Positions 1-9,681 of a stretch of DNA of 64,000 bases are shown here, piece after piece. A program made the position numbers and the translations under genes. The stretch lies in the NCBI GenBank assembly GCA_002382325.1, contig DGAG01000009.1, forward strand, positions 37,356-101,355, read 5' to 3'. The DNA comes from Epsilonproteobacteria bacterium UBA4036 (GTDB lineage: Bacteria; Campylobacterota; Campylobacteria; Campylobacterales; Arcobacteraceae). Every line of letters begins with the position of its first letter. The stretch's first letter is position 1. Below the pieces are notes generated by a model. That model was not told where the DNA came from and did not search any database. It saw nothing but the letters and a program-made list of their open reading frames with translations.

Positions 1-2
1 GA

Positions 3-38
3 CAGTTTAACATAAATGATTTAGTAACAATAAAATGA
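3..38 (+). CDS. 3' end of an upstream gene (perhaps cas3)
   Basis: One frame is open from the left edge and ends at a TGA at 36-38, giving a tail that reads QFNINDLVTIK. It stops 12 bases before cas4. In type I-B loci the gene before cas4-cas1-cas2 is usually cas3, so this may be the end of cas3. Eleven residues are too few to identify a family, and the assignment rests only on position. Confidence 0.3.
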   Translation, partial: QFNINDLVTIK

Positions 39-50
39 AAGATAAAGACT

Positions 51-539
51 ATGATCACAGGCACTCTAATAAACTACTATTTCCACTGTAAAACGCAAAT
101 GTGGCTCCACGCCAACCGTATCAATCTTGAGGACAATTCAGAAGATGTACGAATTGGAAAAGTTCTGCACCAAATCAATGAAGAGAAAAATAAACACTCT
201 GAGATAAGTATCGACAATATCAAGATAGATAAAATCACGCGAGATTATTTGGTGGAGGTCAAAAAATCGGATAGCGACCCAGAAGCGGTGAAGTGGCAAG
301 TTTTACTTTATCTTTACAAATTCAAACAAAAAGGTGTGGAGAAAAAAGGGAAAATTGAATACATTGAAAAAAGAGGCGATAAAAAAGTGGAGTTTATTGA
401 GCTAACTTCTAGCAATGAAAAAGAGCTTTTGAAAGTTTTAGAACACATTGAAAATCTAATCAATCAAGAAATTCCACCCAAAGCGAAGTTTGAAAATAAG
501 TGCAAAAAATGTGCTTATTTTGAGTATTGTTTTATTTAA
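51..539 (+). CDS. cas4: Cas4 CRISPR adaptation exonuclease
   Basis: This 162-residue protein matches the short Cas4 family: RecB-like Fe-S nucleases that trim prespacers and help select the PAM with Cas1-Cas2. Cys13 in the YFHCKTQ segment and the C-terminal cluster Cys151, Cys154 and Cys160 are the four expected 4Fe-4S ligands. The segment NRINLEDNSEDVRIGKVLH carries the family's first conserved nuclease region, and an EIPPKAKFENKCKKC tail is typical. It is the first complete gene of a cas4-cas1-cas2 adaptation operon directly before a CRISPR array. The ATG at 51 gives a normal family length. Confidence 0.93.
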   Translation: MITGTLINYYFHCKTQMWLHANRINLEDNSEDVRIGKVLHQINEEKNKHSEISIDNIKIDKITRDYLVEVKKSDSDPEAVKWQVLLYLYKFKQKGVEKKGKIEYIEKRGDKKVEFIELTSSNEKELLKVLEHIENLINQEIPPKAKFENKCKKCAYFEYCFI

Positions 540-556
540 AAAGCATAGAGGTAAAA

Positions 557-1561
557 ATGGCAAAAAATCACACACGATATATCTTTAGCATGGGAGAACT
601 TAAACGCAAAGATAATTCCATAGCTTTTAGAAATGAAAAAGGCAATTTTTATATTCCTATTCAAGATACCAGAGAGTTGTACTGTATGAATGAAGTGAGT
701 TTCAATACTAAATTCTTGGATTTCATAAGCAAGGCTGGGATTACGCTTCATTTGTTTAATTATCATAGTAATTACAGTGGCACTTTTTACCCAAAAGAAC
801 AACTCATAAGCGGGGATTTGAGTATCAAGCAAGCGGTTTGTTATATGGAAAATCGCCTTAATATTGCCAAAGCAATCGTGCAAGCAATCGCTGAAAATAT
901 TCATGAAACGCTCTATCATTACTACCGACATGACAAAAAAGAATTAAAACCAACCCTTGATTGGCTCAAAAGTGAACCTAAAAAGTTTTTAGAAAAAGAT
1001 ATTACCATCGAACAAATTATGTTTATAGAAGGGCAAATTTGGAGTAGGTTTTATGACAGTTTCAAACACTTTTTGCCTGAAGATTTTTTGATGAACAAGC
1101 GTGTGAAACGCCCGCCCAATAACCCTATGAATGCGTTAGTGAGTTTTGGGAATACTTTGCTTTATACCAAAACCATTAGTGCGATTTATACCACTCATCT
1201 CAATCAAGCCATTAGCTTCTTACACTCTCCACGAGAGGGAAGATTTAGTCTTTGTTTGGATATAAGTGAGGCTTTTAAGCCTGTGATTGTTTTTAAAACC
1301 ATTTTTGATTTGGTCAGGCGAAAAAAACTGCAAGTGGAGAAACACTTTGATAAGAGTTTGAATTATGCACTTTTAAATGAAGAGGGTAAAAAAATATTTA
1401 TAGATGCTTTTGAAACAAGAATCAATGAAACGTTTATGCACGCAAAACTCAAACGAAAAACCACCTACAAACACTGCTTGAAACTTGAGGGTTATAAACT
1501 CATCAAATATATCGTTGAGGGTAAAGAATTTGTACCTTTTAAACTTAAGGATAAAATGTGA
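557..1561 (+). CDS. cas1: Cas1 CRISPR integrase, type I-B family
   Basis: Cas1 is the metal-dependent integrase that inserts spacers at the leader end of the array together with Cas2. The 334-residue reading resembles the I-B (HMARI/Tneap) branch: an N-terminal beta domain starting NHTRYIFSMGELKRKDNS, then a helical catalytic domain. The expected metal ligands are visible as Glu158 (FIEGQIW), His223 (FLHSPREG) and Glu238 (LCLDISEAFKP). I chose the ATG at 557 because GAGGT lies just upstream; the longer frame from 527 overlaps cas4 and adds residues outside the family. It overlaps cas2 by four bases, so the two are probably translationally coupled. Confidence 0.95.
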   Translation: MAKNHTRYIFSMGELKRKDNSIAFRNEKGNFYIPIQDTRELYCMNEVSFNTKFLDFISKAGITLHLFNYHSNYSGTFYPKEQLISGDLSIKQAVCYMENRLNIAKAIVQAIAENIHETLYHYYRHDKKELKPTLDWLKSEPKKFLEKDITIEQIMFIEGQIWSRFYDSFKHFLPEDFLMNKRVKRPPNNPMNALVSFGNTLLYTKTISAIYTTHLNQAISFLHSPREGRFSLCLDISEAFKPVIVFKTIFDLVRRKKLQVEKHFDKSLNYALLNEEGKKIFIDAFETRINETFMHAKLKRKTTYKHCLKLEGYKLIKYIVEGKEFVPFKLKDKM

Positions 1562-1869
1562 GAAAAGATACCTTTAACTATAACTACGCTTTTTTATTTT
1601 ATGATATAGCCGATGAGTTTAGTGATGCAGGAAAATACCGTGTGGCTAAGGTGTTTAAAATCTGCAAAAAATATCTCAAACATCACCAAAAATCAATTTT
1701 CAGAGGAAGCATAACCCCTTCAAATCAAATAAAACTGGAAAATGAACTTAAAAAAGTCATCGATAAAGAGCTTGATTTTATCTCAATCGTCAAAGTCCCC
1801 AATGCTAAAAGTTTCAACGAAATAATTCTAGGAACCAATCAAAAAAAGGAAGAATCTATTTTCATATAA
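1558..1869 (+). CDS. cas2: Cas2 CRISPR adaptation protein
   Basis: At 103 residues this has Cas2 length and the ferredoxin-like pattern: a first strand AFLFYDIADE carrying the conserved Asp16, then GKYRVAKVFKICKKYL, then FRGSITPSNQIKLENEL. Cas2 dimers bridge two Cas1 dimers in the integration complex. Translation starts at a GTG (1558) inside the end of cas1, as GTGA overlapping the TGA stop. The array leader begins right after the stop codon. Most of the family has the same order and spacing in I-B loci. Confidence 0.93.
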   Translation: MRKDTFNYNYAFLFYDIADEFSDAGKYRVAKVFKICKKYLKHHQKSIFRGSITPSNQIKLENELKKVIDKELDFISIVKVPNAKSFNEIILGTNQKKEESIFI

Positions 1870-2033
1870 TTTTCCAACTATTTTTATGGGTATTTTAGCT
1901 TATAAGTACTAAAATACGGTACTTTATAAGTTATTTAACAACCTATTGTTAAAATTCTTAAAATGATTGGAAAAATCGCTCTGAAGTCCTATTTTTAGCT
2001 AAACAAGTATTTTAGAAGCCCGATTTTTTCTTA
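1870..2033 (+). promoter_or_regulatory. CRISPR leader
   Basis: This 164-base AT-rich gap lies between cas2 and the first repeat and is the expected leader, holding the array promoter and the signals for spacer insertion. A perfect 9-bp inverted repeat GTATTTTAG/CTAAAATAC sits at 1890-1898 and 1909-1917. It is interleaved with a second imperfect inverted pair (TATAAGTAC at 1901-1909, GTACTTTATAAG at 1919-1930). A third GTATTTTAG lies at 2007-2015, just before repeat 1. Placing the leader here agrees with the direction of the repeat (3' end ATTGAAAT) and with the decayed repeat at the far end. Confidence 0.75.
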
Positions 2034-5000
2034 TTGAACCAACAACATATAATGTATTGAAATCAATAAAAGAATGCTTCATCGTGGTCATAAGTAGTTA
2101 TTGAACCAACAACATATAATGTATTGAAATCCCGATAAATATCCAATACCACAACAAAAACAAGCATTGAACCAACAACATATAATGTATTGAAATGAAG
2201 AAATGGAAAACTACAATAAAACCGTTGATATGTTGAACCAACAACATATAATGTATTGAAATAAAGATAGCATAGAAGATATACTATATCGAAATAAGTT
2301 GAACCAACAACATATAATGTATTGAAATATTAAACTATTTCAAGGTAGGAGATAATGAGTTCATTGAACCAACAACATATAATGTATTGAAATAATAATG
2401 GTTTATCTAAATCATATAAAACAGTCCAATTGAACCAACAACATATAATGTATTGAAATGGTGTCACAAAAGAAGATGTAGAAGAGTTCAAGCTTGAACC
2501 AACAACATATAATGTATTGAAATAAAGTTAAACTTTGGGCTAAATGAAAGTTCTAACTTGAACCAACAACATATAATGTATTGAAATCATTGAGTATATG
2601 AAACACATCCCAACACAATGGTTGAACCAACAACATATAATGTATTGAAATTGTATAAACTCTCTGATTTCTGTAATCTCACCATTATTGAACCAACAAC
2701 ATATAATGTATTGAAATTTGCTCATTTCTACAGTTAATTTATTTTTTAAAGAATTTGAACCAACAACATATAATGTATTGAAATTAGCTTGTGACCTTTT
2801 TTTGGCTTTCTTCGCCATATTTGAACCAACAACATATAATGTATTGAAATTTTTAAACTACCTTATTTATTCTTTTTTGGAACGCTTGAACCAACAACAT
2901 ATAATGTATTGAAATTCAGTTATCTTTCCATCCTGTTTAAAGAAAAAATTTGAACCAACAACATATAATGTATTGAAATTAATTAAAGCAAAAGGCTTTT
3001 TAAAACTCAAAGCTCTTGAACCAACAACATATAATGTATTGAAATATGCAGGCGACACAAAGTGAGGCAAATTGTTGTGTTGAACCAACAACATATAATG
3101 TATTGAAATTATATTTCCTAATGGCTTAAATGGTTTAGCAAAAGTTGAACCAACAACATATAATGTATTGAAATAAGAAGAAAAAACAGAAATCGTAAAA
3201 TCTGTATATTTGAACCAACAACATATAATGTATTGAAATTTGATAAGATTAAATATGAAAAATCCTATGCTCATTGAACCAACAACATATAATGTATTGA
3301 AATTTGGTAAGTCCTTTGTTTGTAATTTTTTGCGATTTTTTGAACCAACAACATATAATGTATTGAAATGTATATCTTTATATTATTCTAAATATCAAAC
3401 TCATTGAACCAACAACATATAATGTATTGAAATTAAAAACTGATATTTTAGAAGAGATTGTATTGAATTGAACCAACAACATATAATGTATTGAAATAGT
3501 GTTGAATTTGTTCAATTTTTAAAAGACCAAGACTTGAACCAACAACATATAATGTATTGAAATTACGTTCCCCCTCCGCCATATAAACAAATCGGATTAG
3601 ATTGAACCAACAACATATAATGTATTGAAATCAAACGATGACGGGCTTAAAATTCTGACTAGCTTGAACCAACAACATATAATGTATTGAAATTACGTTC
3701 CCCCTCCGCCATATAAACAAATCGGATTATTGAACCAACAACATATAATGTATTGAAATTCAGAAATAGAATCACTCATCGATGCTATGAAAATTGAACC
3801 AACAACATATAATGTATTGAAATCTTTTAAACAAAATTGCAGGTGGCAATGAAGACAGTTGAACCAACAACATATAATGTATTGAAATAGTTTAGATAAA
3901 AAATATCCAAGATTCCACGCAAATTGAACCAACAACATATAATGTATTGAAATCCATTTATAAAAGGGTCAACGGTGGGCAACATATTATTGAACCAACA
4001 ACATATAATGTATTGAAATAATAATAACAATATGATTTATAAAGGTCATCTTTTTGAACCAACAACATATAATGTATTGAAATCTAGAAGAAATGCCTGA
4101 TTTACAAACAGTGAGTGTTTGAACCAACAACATATAATGTATTGAAATATTTTAGAGCATATTGATTCAAAACATTTTATCACATTGAACCAACAACATA
4201 TAATGTATTGAAATAAGGTGAAAATAAAGAGAGTAAGTTTGTTTTACGTTTTGAACCAACAACATATAATGTATTGAAATATGCTTTAGACTATATGACA
4301 AACGCCAAAGTTTACTTGAACCAACAACATATAATGCATTGAAATGCCAGTAAACGAGCATTTGAAGATTTACCACCACTTTGAACCAACAACATATAAT
4401 GTATTGAAATTTACTAACAAGAACATCATTTCCATCTTGAGTTATTTGAACCAACAACATATAATGTATTGAAATAGGGTTTAAAGATGCTCTAAGAAGA
4501 AGAGAAAACTTGAACCAACAACATATAATGTATTGAAATAATAATATGTGATTAAGAGGAAAAAGTTCATCTATTGAACCAACAACATATAATGTATTGA
4601 AATTCTGATGTTTGTGCAAACAAAGGGAATGATGAAGTTGAACCAACAACATATAATGTATTGAAATGCGTGGTGAATGGTTTTTGACTTTGATAGCGTT
4701 TTTGTTGAACCAACAACATATAATGTATTGAAATTATTCAAGGTTGTTCAATAAAGTAATGATAGATTTTTGAACCAACAACATATAATGTATTGAAATA
4801 AACATTGACACGGTTTTTTCAAACGTGGGAAGTGCTTGAACCAACAACATATAATGTATTGAAATTGAGAAACCAAAATTAAATTATGAAGCTCTTGTCT
4901 TGAACCAACAACATATAATGTATTGAAATCAAACGATGACGGGCTTAAAATTCTGACTAGCATTGAACCAACAACATATAATGTATTGAAATTATATTTC

Positions 5001-6934
5001 CTAATGGCTTAAATGGTTTAGCAAAAGTTGAACCAACAACATATAATGTATTGAAATACCTTTAAAATTGCTTCCATACATCGCATCAAAATCTTGAACC
5101 AACAACATATAATGTATTGAAATCAACGAGTCAAAGACATTAAAAAGCCCGAGGTTGATTGAACCAACAACATATAATGTATTGAAATAGATAATTTTGT
5201 GATAAATTCGTATTTTTGTTAGTTTGAACCAACAACATATAATGTATTGAAATTATTGTTTGATGAACTGTTAGCCATTTGTGCAATGATTGAACCAACA
5301 ACATATAATGTATTGAAATAGAGTAGATTATGCAAATCTTTTTACTGTAATTGTTGAACCAACAACATATAATGTATTGAAATTGGCAAAAGGTGAGAGA
5401 TTTTGCCCAAGAGTTGATTTTGAACCAACAACATATAATGTATTGAAATTTTCTAATGATGCGACACGAATTCCCTTTAAAATATTTGAACCAACAACAT
5501 ATAATGTATTGAAATCGACTAAACTTCTTGTCGCTTGACATAAGAGGACTATTGAACCAACAACATATAATGTATTGAAATGAACTAAGTTTTGAAGTAT
5601 ATAAAAGAAATAATTTTTGAACCAACAACATATAATGTATTGAAATGCCCTGTTGGCACTGTCAACATAACCCGCCATAATTTGAACCAACAACATATAA
5701 TGTATTGAAATGATAAAAACACTTGAAGAAAATATGGAATATTATGTTGAACCAACAACATATAATGTATTGAAATTAATTCAACCTTTGTTTAATTCTT
5801 TAAGAATATTATTTGAACCAACAACATATAATGTATTGAAATAAAGAATTAAGGTCTTTATTTTCAATCGCTTTTTTTGAACCAACAACATATAATGTAT
5901 TGAAATTGGCTAAAACGTAAATTGTGTCTTTATCGAGCGATATTGAACCAACAACATATAATGTATTGAAATCGTATTGCTTTGTTCGCCTCACCTGGAC
6001 TTCCAATTGAACCAACAACATATAATGTATTGAAATCCATAGCTTAGTAAATGGTATGTTCGTGGTTGATGTTGAACCAACAACATATAATGTATTGAAA
6101 TAGTCAAAGATTGTGCTTTTAAACTAAGTGCCAATAATTGAACCAACAACATATAATGTATTGAAATCAACAACCACCCGTGTGGCGTTCAATGGATTGA
6201 CCCTTGAACCAACAACATATAATGTATTGAAATAGGCAATCCAATCGTCCCACGAGAAGCCCAAGCCATTGAACCAACAACATATAATGTATTGAAATTG
6301 TATAAACTCTCTAATTTCAGTAATCTCACCATTTTGAACCAACAACATATAATGTATTGAAATCAGTAAATCTGAATAATAGAGATTGTATAACTATCTT
6401 GAACCAACAACATATAATGTATTGAAATTGACATGGAAAGACTTTTTCCTGATATGAAAAGCTATTGAACCAACAACATATAATGTATTGAAATCAACAG
6501 TTTCATGTGTTTCTCGATTCAAATATAAGATTTTGAACCAACAACATATAATGTATTGAAATGAAGAAAACAGTGCAACAAGACAGAGTAAAAGCAATTT
6601 GAACCAACAACATATAATGTATTGAAATAAGATAATATTTTGAGGATAAGGGTGAGCATAGATTTGAACCAACAACATATAATGTATTGAAATGCTTTTT
6701 TAGCAATGTCGATGTTGTCGTTATTCTTTATTGAACCAACAACATATAATGTATTGAAATTGGAGTATTGAAGATGAAAATATGCATACAAAAACTTGAA
6801 CCAACAACATATAATGTATTGAAATCAGATATTAATTACGAGCACTACCAACAAAATAATTGAACCAACAACATATAATGTATTGAAATAGAAATGAACT
6901 CGCAAGGCTAAATCAAAAATACACTTGAACCAAC
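2034..6934 (+). CRISPR. CRISPR array: 75 full repeats plus one truncated, probably type I-B
   Basis: I counted 75 copies of a 30-base repeat that begins TTGAACCAAC, continues AACATATAAT and ends GTATTGAAAT, from 2034-2063 to 6860-6889, followed by a truncated copy at 6925-6934. Spacers are 32 to 38 bases, mostly 34-36. All repeats are identical except number 36 (4316-4345), which has C for T at repeat position 22. The last eight bases, ATTGAAAT, match the 5' tag left by Cas6 in I-B systems, so transcription runs on the plus strand away from cas2. Spacers repeat exactly at 3110-3144 and 4993-5027, and with different lengths at 3564-3601/3694-3729 and 3632-3663/4930-4962. A near copy occurs at 2652-2687/6299-6333. 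Confidence 0.98.
6925..6934 (+). repeat. Truncated leader-distal repeat
   Basis: The first ten bases of the repeat (TTGAACCAAC) follow a 35-base last spacer and then give way to unrelated sequence starting GTTTATTC. Decay of the final repeat is normal at the oldest end of an array and fixes the array's polarity. Confidence 0.85.
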
Positions 6935-7077
6935 GTTTATTCATACACATAGTTATAAGTATTTAAAGTTATCACATATAACACACTATTCGTGCTCCTG
7001 ATTAATTCTTTGTTTTGATTTAACATAAAGATATTTTTGATAAAATCACACATTAAATAAATCTCAAGGTTAAAGAA

Positions 7078-7278
7078 ATGCAACTCATTATCAATGGTGA
7101 AACCAAAGAGTTTGACGAGGGAACTTCTTTGCAAAGTGTGATTACCGCTTTACAAATAGAAGACAAAGTGATGGCAGCAGCTGTTAATATGCAAATCGTT
7201 AAAAAAGATGACTGGTCGAATTTCCGACTTAATGACAGCGATAAATTAGAACTTCTACAATTTGTAGGTGGCGGATGA
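7078..7278 (+). CDS. thiS: ThiS-family sulfur carrier protein
   Basis: The 66-residue beta-grasp protein ends in FVGGG; the C-terminal Gly-Gly is thiocarboxylated and donates sulfur. The pattern AVNMQIVKKDDWSNFRLNDSDKLELLQFVGGG is that of ThiS, which feeds thiazole synthesis for thiamine, rather than MoaD. No thiF, thiG or thiH lies nearby. Instead it overlaps the next gene, a molybdopterin oxidoreductase, by four bases (ATGA). This suggests co-translation and raises the possibility of a role linked to that enzyme. A possible -10 (GATAAAAT) lies at 7039-7046. Confidence 0.8.
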   Translation: MQLIINGETKEFDEGTSLQSVITALQIEDKVMAAAVNMQIVKKDDWSNFRLNDSDKLELLQFVGGG

Positions 7279-9362
7279 GTATGATTTCTGATATTAACTC
7301 AGTTTGTACCTATTGTGGAGTGGGATGTGATATTACAGCCCAAGTTCAAGACAATAAGATTTTAAAAATTTATGCTCAAAATGATGGCTATGTTTCTCAA
7401 GGGAAACTCTGTATTAAAGGGAAAAGTGGATTTGATTTTGTTCACAGTCCTACACGTATTCGAAATTGTCGAGTCAAAAAAAGTTTTATTGAAAACAATT
7501 TAGAAGCCCTGCCTCGAGAGTTAAAGGCACGGGCAAAAACGCTTAAAGAGTTTGATGAAACCTATTTTGAAACACCGTATGAATTTACGACCTCATTGGC
7601 CGCGTGGAAACTTTTGGAAATCAAAGAGAAATATGGTCGTCATGCTTTTTGTGGAATGGGAGGGGCAAGAACTTCTTGTGAAAGCTCTTACATGTTCCAA
7701 AAATTTGTACGTGTTGCGATGGAGTCTCCTCATGTGGATAATTGTGCCAGAGTATGTCACAGTCCCAGTCTTAAAGGGATGAAAACAGCCATTGGGGAAG
7801 GAGCCGCTACGAATCCTTATGATGATATTTTTCAAACCCAAAATATTATTGTTATGGGTTCAAATACAACCGAAGCTCACCCCATAGTTGCCAATCGAAT
7901 CATCAAAGCAGCACGAGATAAAACGGCGAGTTTAAGTGTCATTGATGTACGACAAATCCAATTGGGTAAATTTGCTCAGCATGAAATGGTTATTCCTTAT
8001 GAAGCCAATTTATTGGTTTTAAATATGATGGCGTACGTTATTTTAAGTGAAAAGTTATACAACAATGAGTTTATTGATACTCGCTGTAAAGAGTTTGAGT
8101 CCTATAAAGAATCGATTTTAAATGATGAGTTTGCTAACCCAGAATATATGAAAAATATTGAAGGTTATGAAATTCTATCGGAACAAATTCCTCATGTTGC
8201 ACGAGAATATGCCACAAAAAAATCGATGTTTTTTTGGGGATTGGGCATTACGGAGCATTTAGATGGTTCGTATGCAGTTATGGCTATTGTTAATCTTGCC
8301 ATGATGACAGGAAATATTGGCAAAACGGGTGCGGGATTGATGCCATTGCGTGGTCAAAACAACGTACAAGGTGCCTGTGATACAGGCTGTTTACCCTACT
8401 TTGATCCCGATTACAAAACACCCAAAGAAATTGGACTTATGACTCCAGAGCTTATTGATGAGATGATTGCAGGAAAAATTAAAGCCATGTACGTCATGGG
8501 AGAAGATATTGCCCATATTCATCCCAATCAAAATAAAGTGCATAATGCGTTAAAAAACTTAGAAGTGATTATTTCAAATGAACTGTTTATGAATGAAATT
8601 ACCCAAAAAGCAGACATTGTATTTGGGGTAAAATCAGCTTATGAAAAAGTGGGTGTGTATGTCAATGCCATGCGACGACTTCACCTTTCTCAGCCACTTG
8701 TTGAAGCCAATATGCCCGATGACTGGGAAGTTTTACGAGACATTGAAAACAAAATCACGGGTAACTTTGTCTATGAAAACAGTGAAGACGTTTGGAATGA
8801 AGCCAAAGAAGCCGTCGGTACACGATACAGTGGTGCAACGTATCATAAATTATCCAAAAATAGAAATCGAGGAATGCAATGGCCTATTGCTAAAGAGGAT
8901 ACTCCTATTTTACATTTGGAACAATTTAGAACCGAAGACGGGAAAGGGACTTTTTATTATCATCAATATCAATTAAGAGAACAGATTGAAAAACTGGTCA
9001 AAAAACAAACATTTGCAAAAAACGAGTTCTATTTAACCACAGGGCGAACCATTGTTCATTATAACAATGCAGCTCAAACCGTGCAAAGCGAAAACCTCAA
9101 CAGCAAATACGATAAAGATATTGTATTAGCCAGTATTGAAGATAAAGAACGAATTGGAAGTGAGCATATTATTTTAAAATCACCTTACGGTGAAAGTGGT
9201 ATATTGCCTGTGAAATATGTCAAAACCATCAAACCTAATACTTTGTTTACCACATTTCATCACGCGGCTTCAAAAGTCAACTTTTTATTTGGAGATGAGT
9301 GTGATGAACTGATTATGACCGCACGTTTTAAATCTGTGAAAGTTGAAGTTGAGTCGGTCTAA
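7275..9362 (+). CDS. fdhF: Formate-dehydrogenase-like molybdopterin oxidoreductase, Cys type
   Basis: A 695-residue single-chain enzyme of the FdhF/FdhA group. Cys11, Cys14, Cys18 and Cys46 bind a 4Fe-4S cluster. Cys161 in NCARVCHSPSLKG lies where FdhF has its molybdenum-ligand selenocysteine, with His162 after it, so this would be a cysteine-dependent form. Bis-MGD binding signatures follow (IIVMGSNTTEAHP, GLMPLRGQNNVQGACDTG). There is no twin-arginine leader, so it is probably cytoplasmic, unlike the larger periplasmic FdhA of Campylobacter. No electron-transfer or membrane subunit is adjacent, so its partner is unknown. The substrate is inferred from family resemblance; ATG at 7281 is an alternative start. 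Confidence 0.8.
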   Translation: MSMISDINSVCTYCGVGCDITAQVQDNKILKIYAQNDGYVSQGKLCIKGKSGFDFVHSPTRIRNCRVKKSFIENNLEALPRELKARAKTLKEFDETYFETPYEFTTSLAAWKLLEIKEKYGRHAFCGMGGARTSCESSYMFQKFVRVAMESPHVDNCARVCHSPSLKGMKTAIGEGAATNPYDDIFQTQNIIVMGSNTTEAHPIVANRIIKAARDKTASLSVIDVRQIQLGKFAQHEMVIPYEANLLVLNMMAYVILSEKLYNNEFIDTRCKEFESYKESILNDEFANPEYMKNIEGYEILSEQIPHVAREYATKKSMFFWGLGITEHLDGSYAVMAIVNLAMMTGNIGKTGAGLMPLRGQNNVQGACDTGCLPYFDPDYKTPKEIGLMTPELIDEMIAGKIKAMYVMGEDIAHIHPNQNKVHNALKNLEVIISNELFMNEITQKADIVFGVKSAYEKVGVYVNAMRRLHLSQPLVEANMPDDWEVLRDIENKITGNFVYENSEDVWNEAKEAVGTRYSGATYHKLSKNRNRGMQWPIAKEDTPILHLEQFRTEDGKGTFYYHQYQLREQIEKLVKKQTFAKNEFYLTTGRTIVHYNNAAQTVQSENLNSKYDKDIVLASIEDKERIGSEHIILKSPYGESGILPVKYVKTIKPNTLFTTFHHAASKVNFLFGDECDELIMTARFKSVKVEVESV

Positions 9363-9681
9363 AGGGGATATCGCCGAACAAAAATCGTGTGAATTTTTAC
9401 GTTCACACGGCTTTACAATTATTGAACAAAACTTCTATGCCAAAAAACTGGGAGAGATAGATATTATTGCTTCCAAAGAGGAGGTTTATCATTTTTGTGA
9501 AGTTAAATCTGCCCAAGATTTTGAAACAGCAGTTAATAATATAAGTCCCTCAAAACTCTCCAAACTCAAACGCAGTGTTGAATACTATATCCAAACCAAA
9601 AAACTCAATACAGCGTATGTGATTGATGCCTTAATTGTGGTAGACAATCACATTGAGTTTTTGGAAAATATTACGCTTTAG
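9343..9681 (+). CDS. yraN: YraN/UPF0102-family nuclease-like protein
   Basis: At 112 residues it has the layout of UPF0102 (YraN): an N-terminal helix KGDIAEQKSCEFLRSHGFTI, then a restriction-endonuclease-like core with GEIDIIA and CEVK. That is the D...ExK pattern of PD-(D/E)XK nucleases. The exact cellular role of the family is unsettled. A TTG start at 9343 places the first residues inside the end of the fdhF-like gene, a 20-base overlap. Its 3' end overlaps the convergent DUF502 gene by 11 bases. Confidence 0.82.
   Translation: MKLSRSKGDIAEQKSCEFLRSHGFTIIEQNFYAKKLGEIDIIASKEEVYHFCEVKSAQDFETAVNNISPSKLSKLKRSVEYYIQTKKLNTAYVIDALIVVDNHIEFLENITL

Noticed and set aside
527..556. Longer cas1 start overlapping the end of cas4
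   Set aside because: The ATG at 557 has GAGGT upstream and gives the normal Cas1 N-terminus; the additional ten residues do not.
2540..6791. Many open frames on both strands inside the CRISPR array, with repeated peptides such as FQYIICCWF, NTLYVVGS and IHYMLLVQ
   Set aside because: They are translations of the 30-base repeat and its spacers. The repeat has stop-free frames, so long frames arise automatically.
6937..7134. 65-residue frame on the minus strand opposite the thiS promoter and start
   Set aside because: No ribosome site and it overlaps a well-supported gene; no family resemblance.
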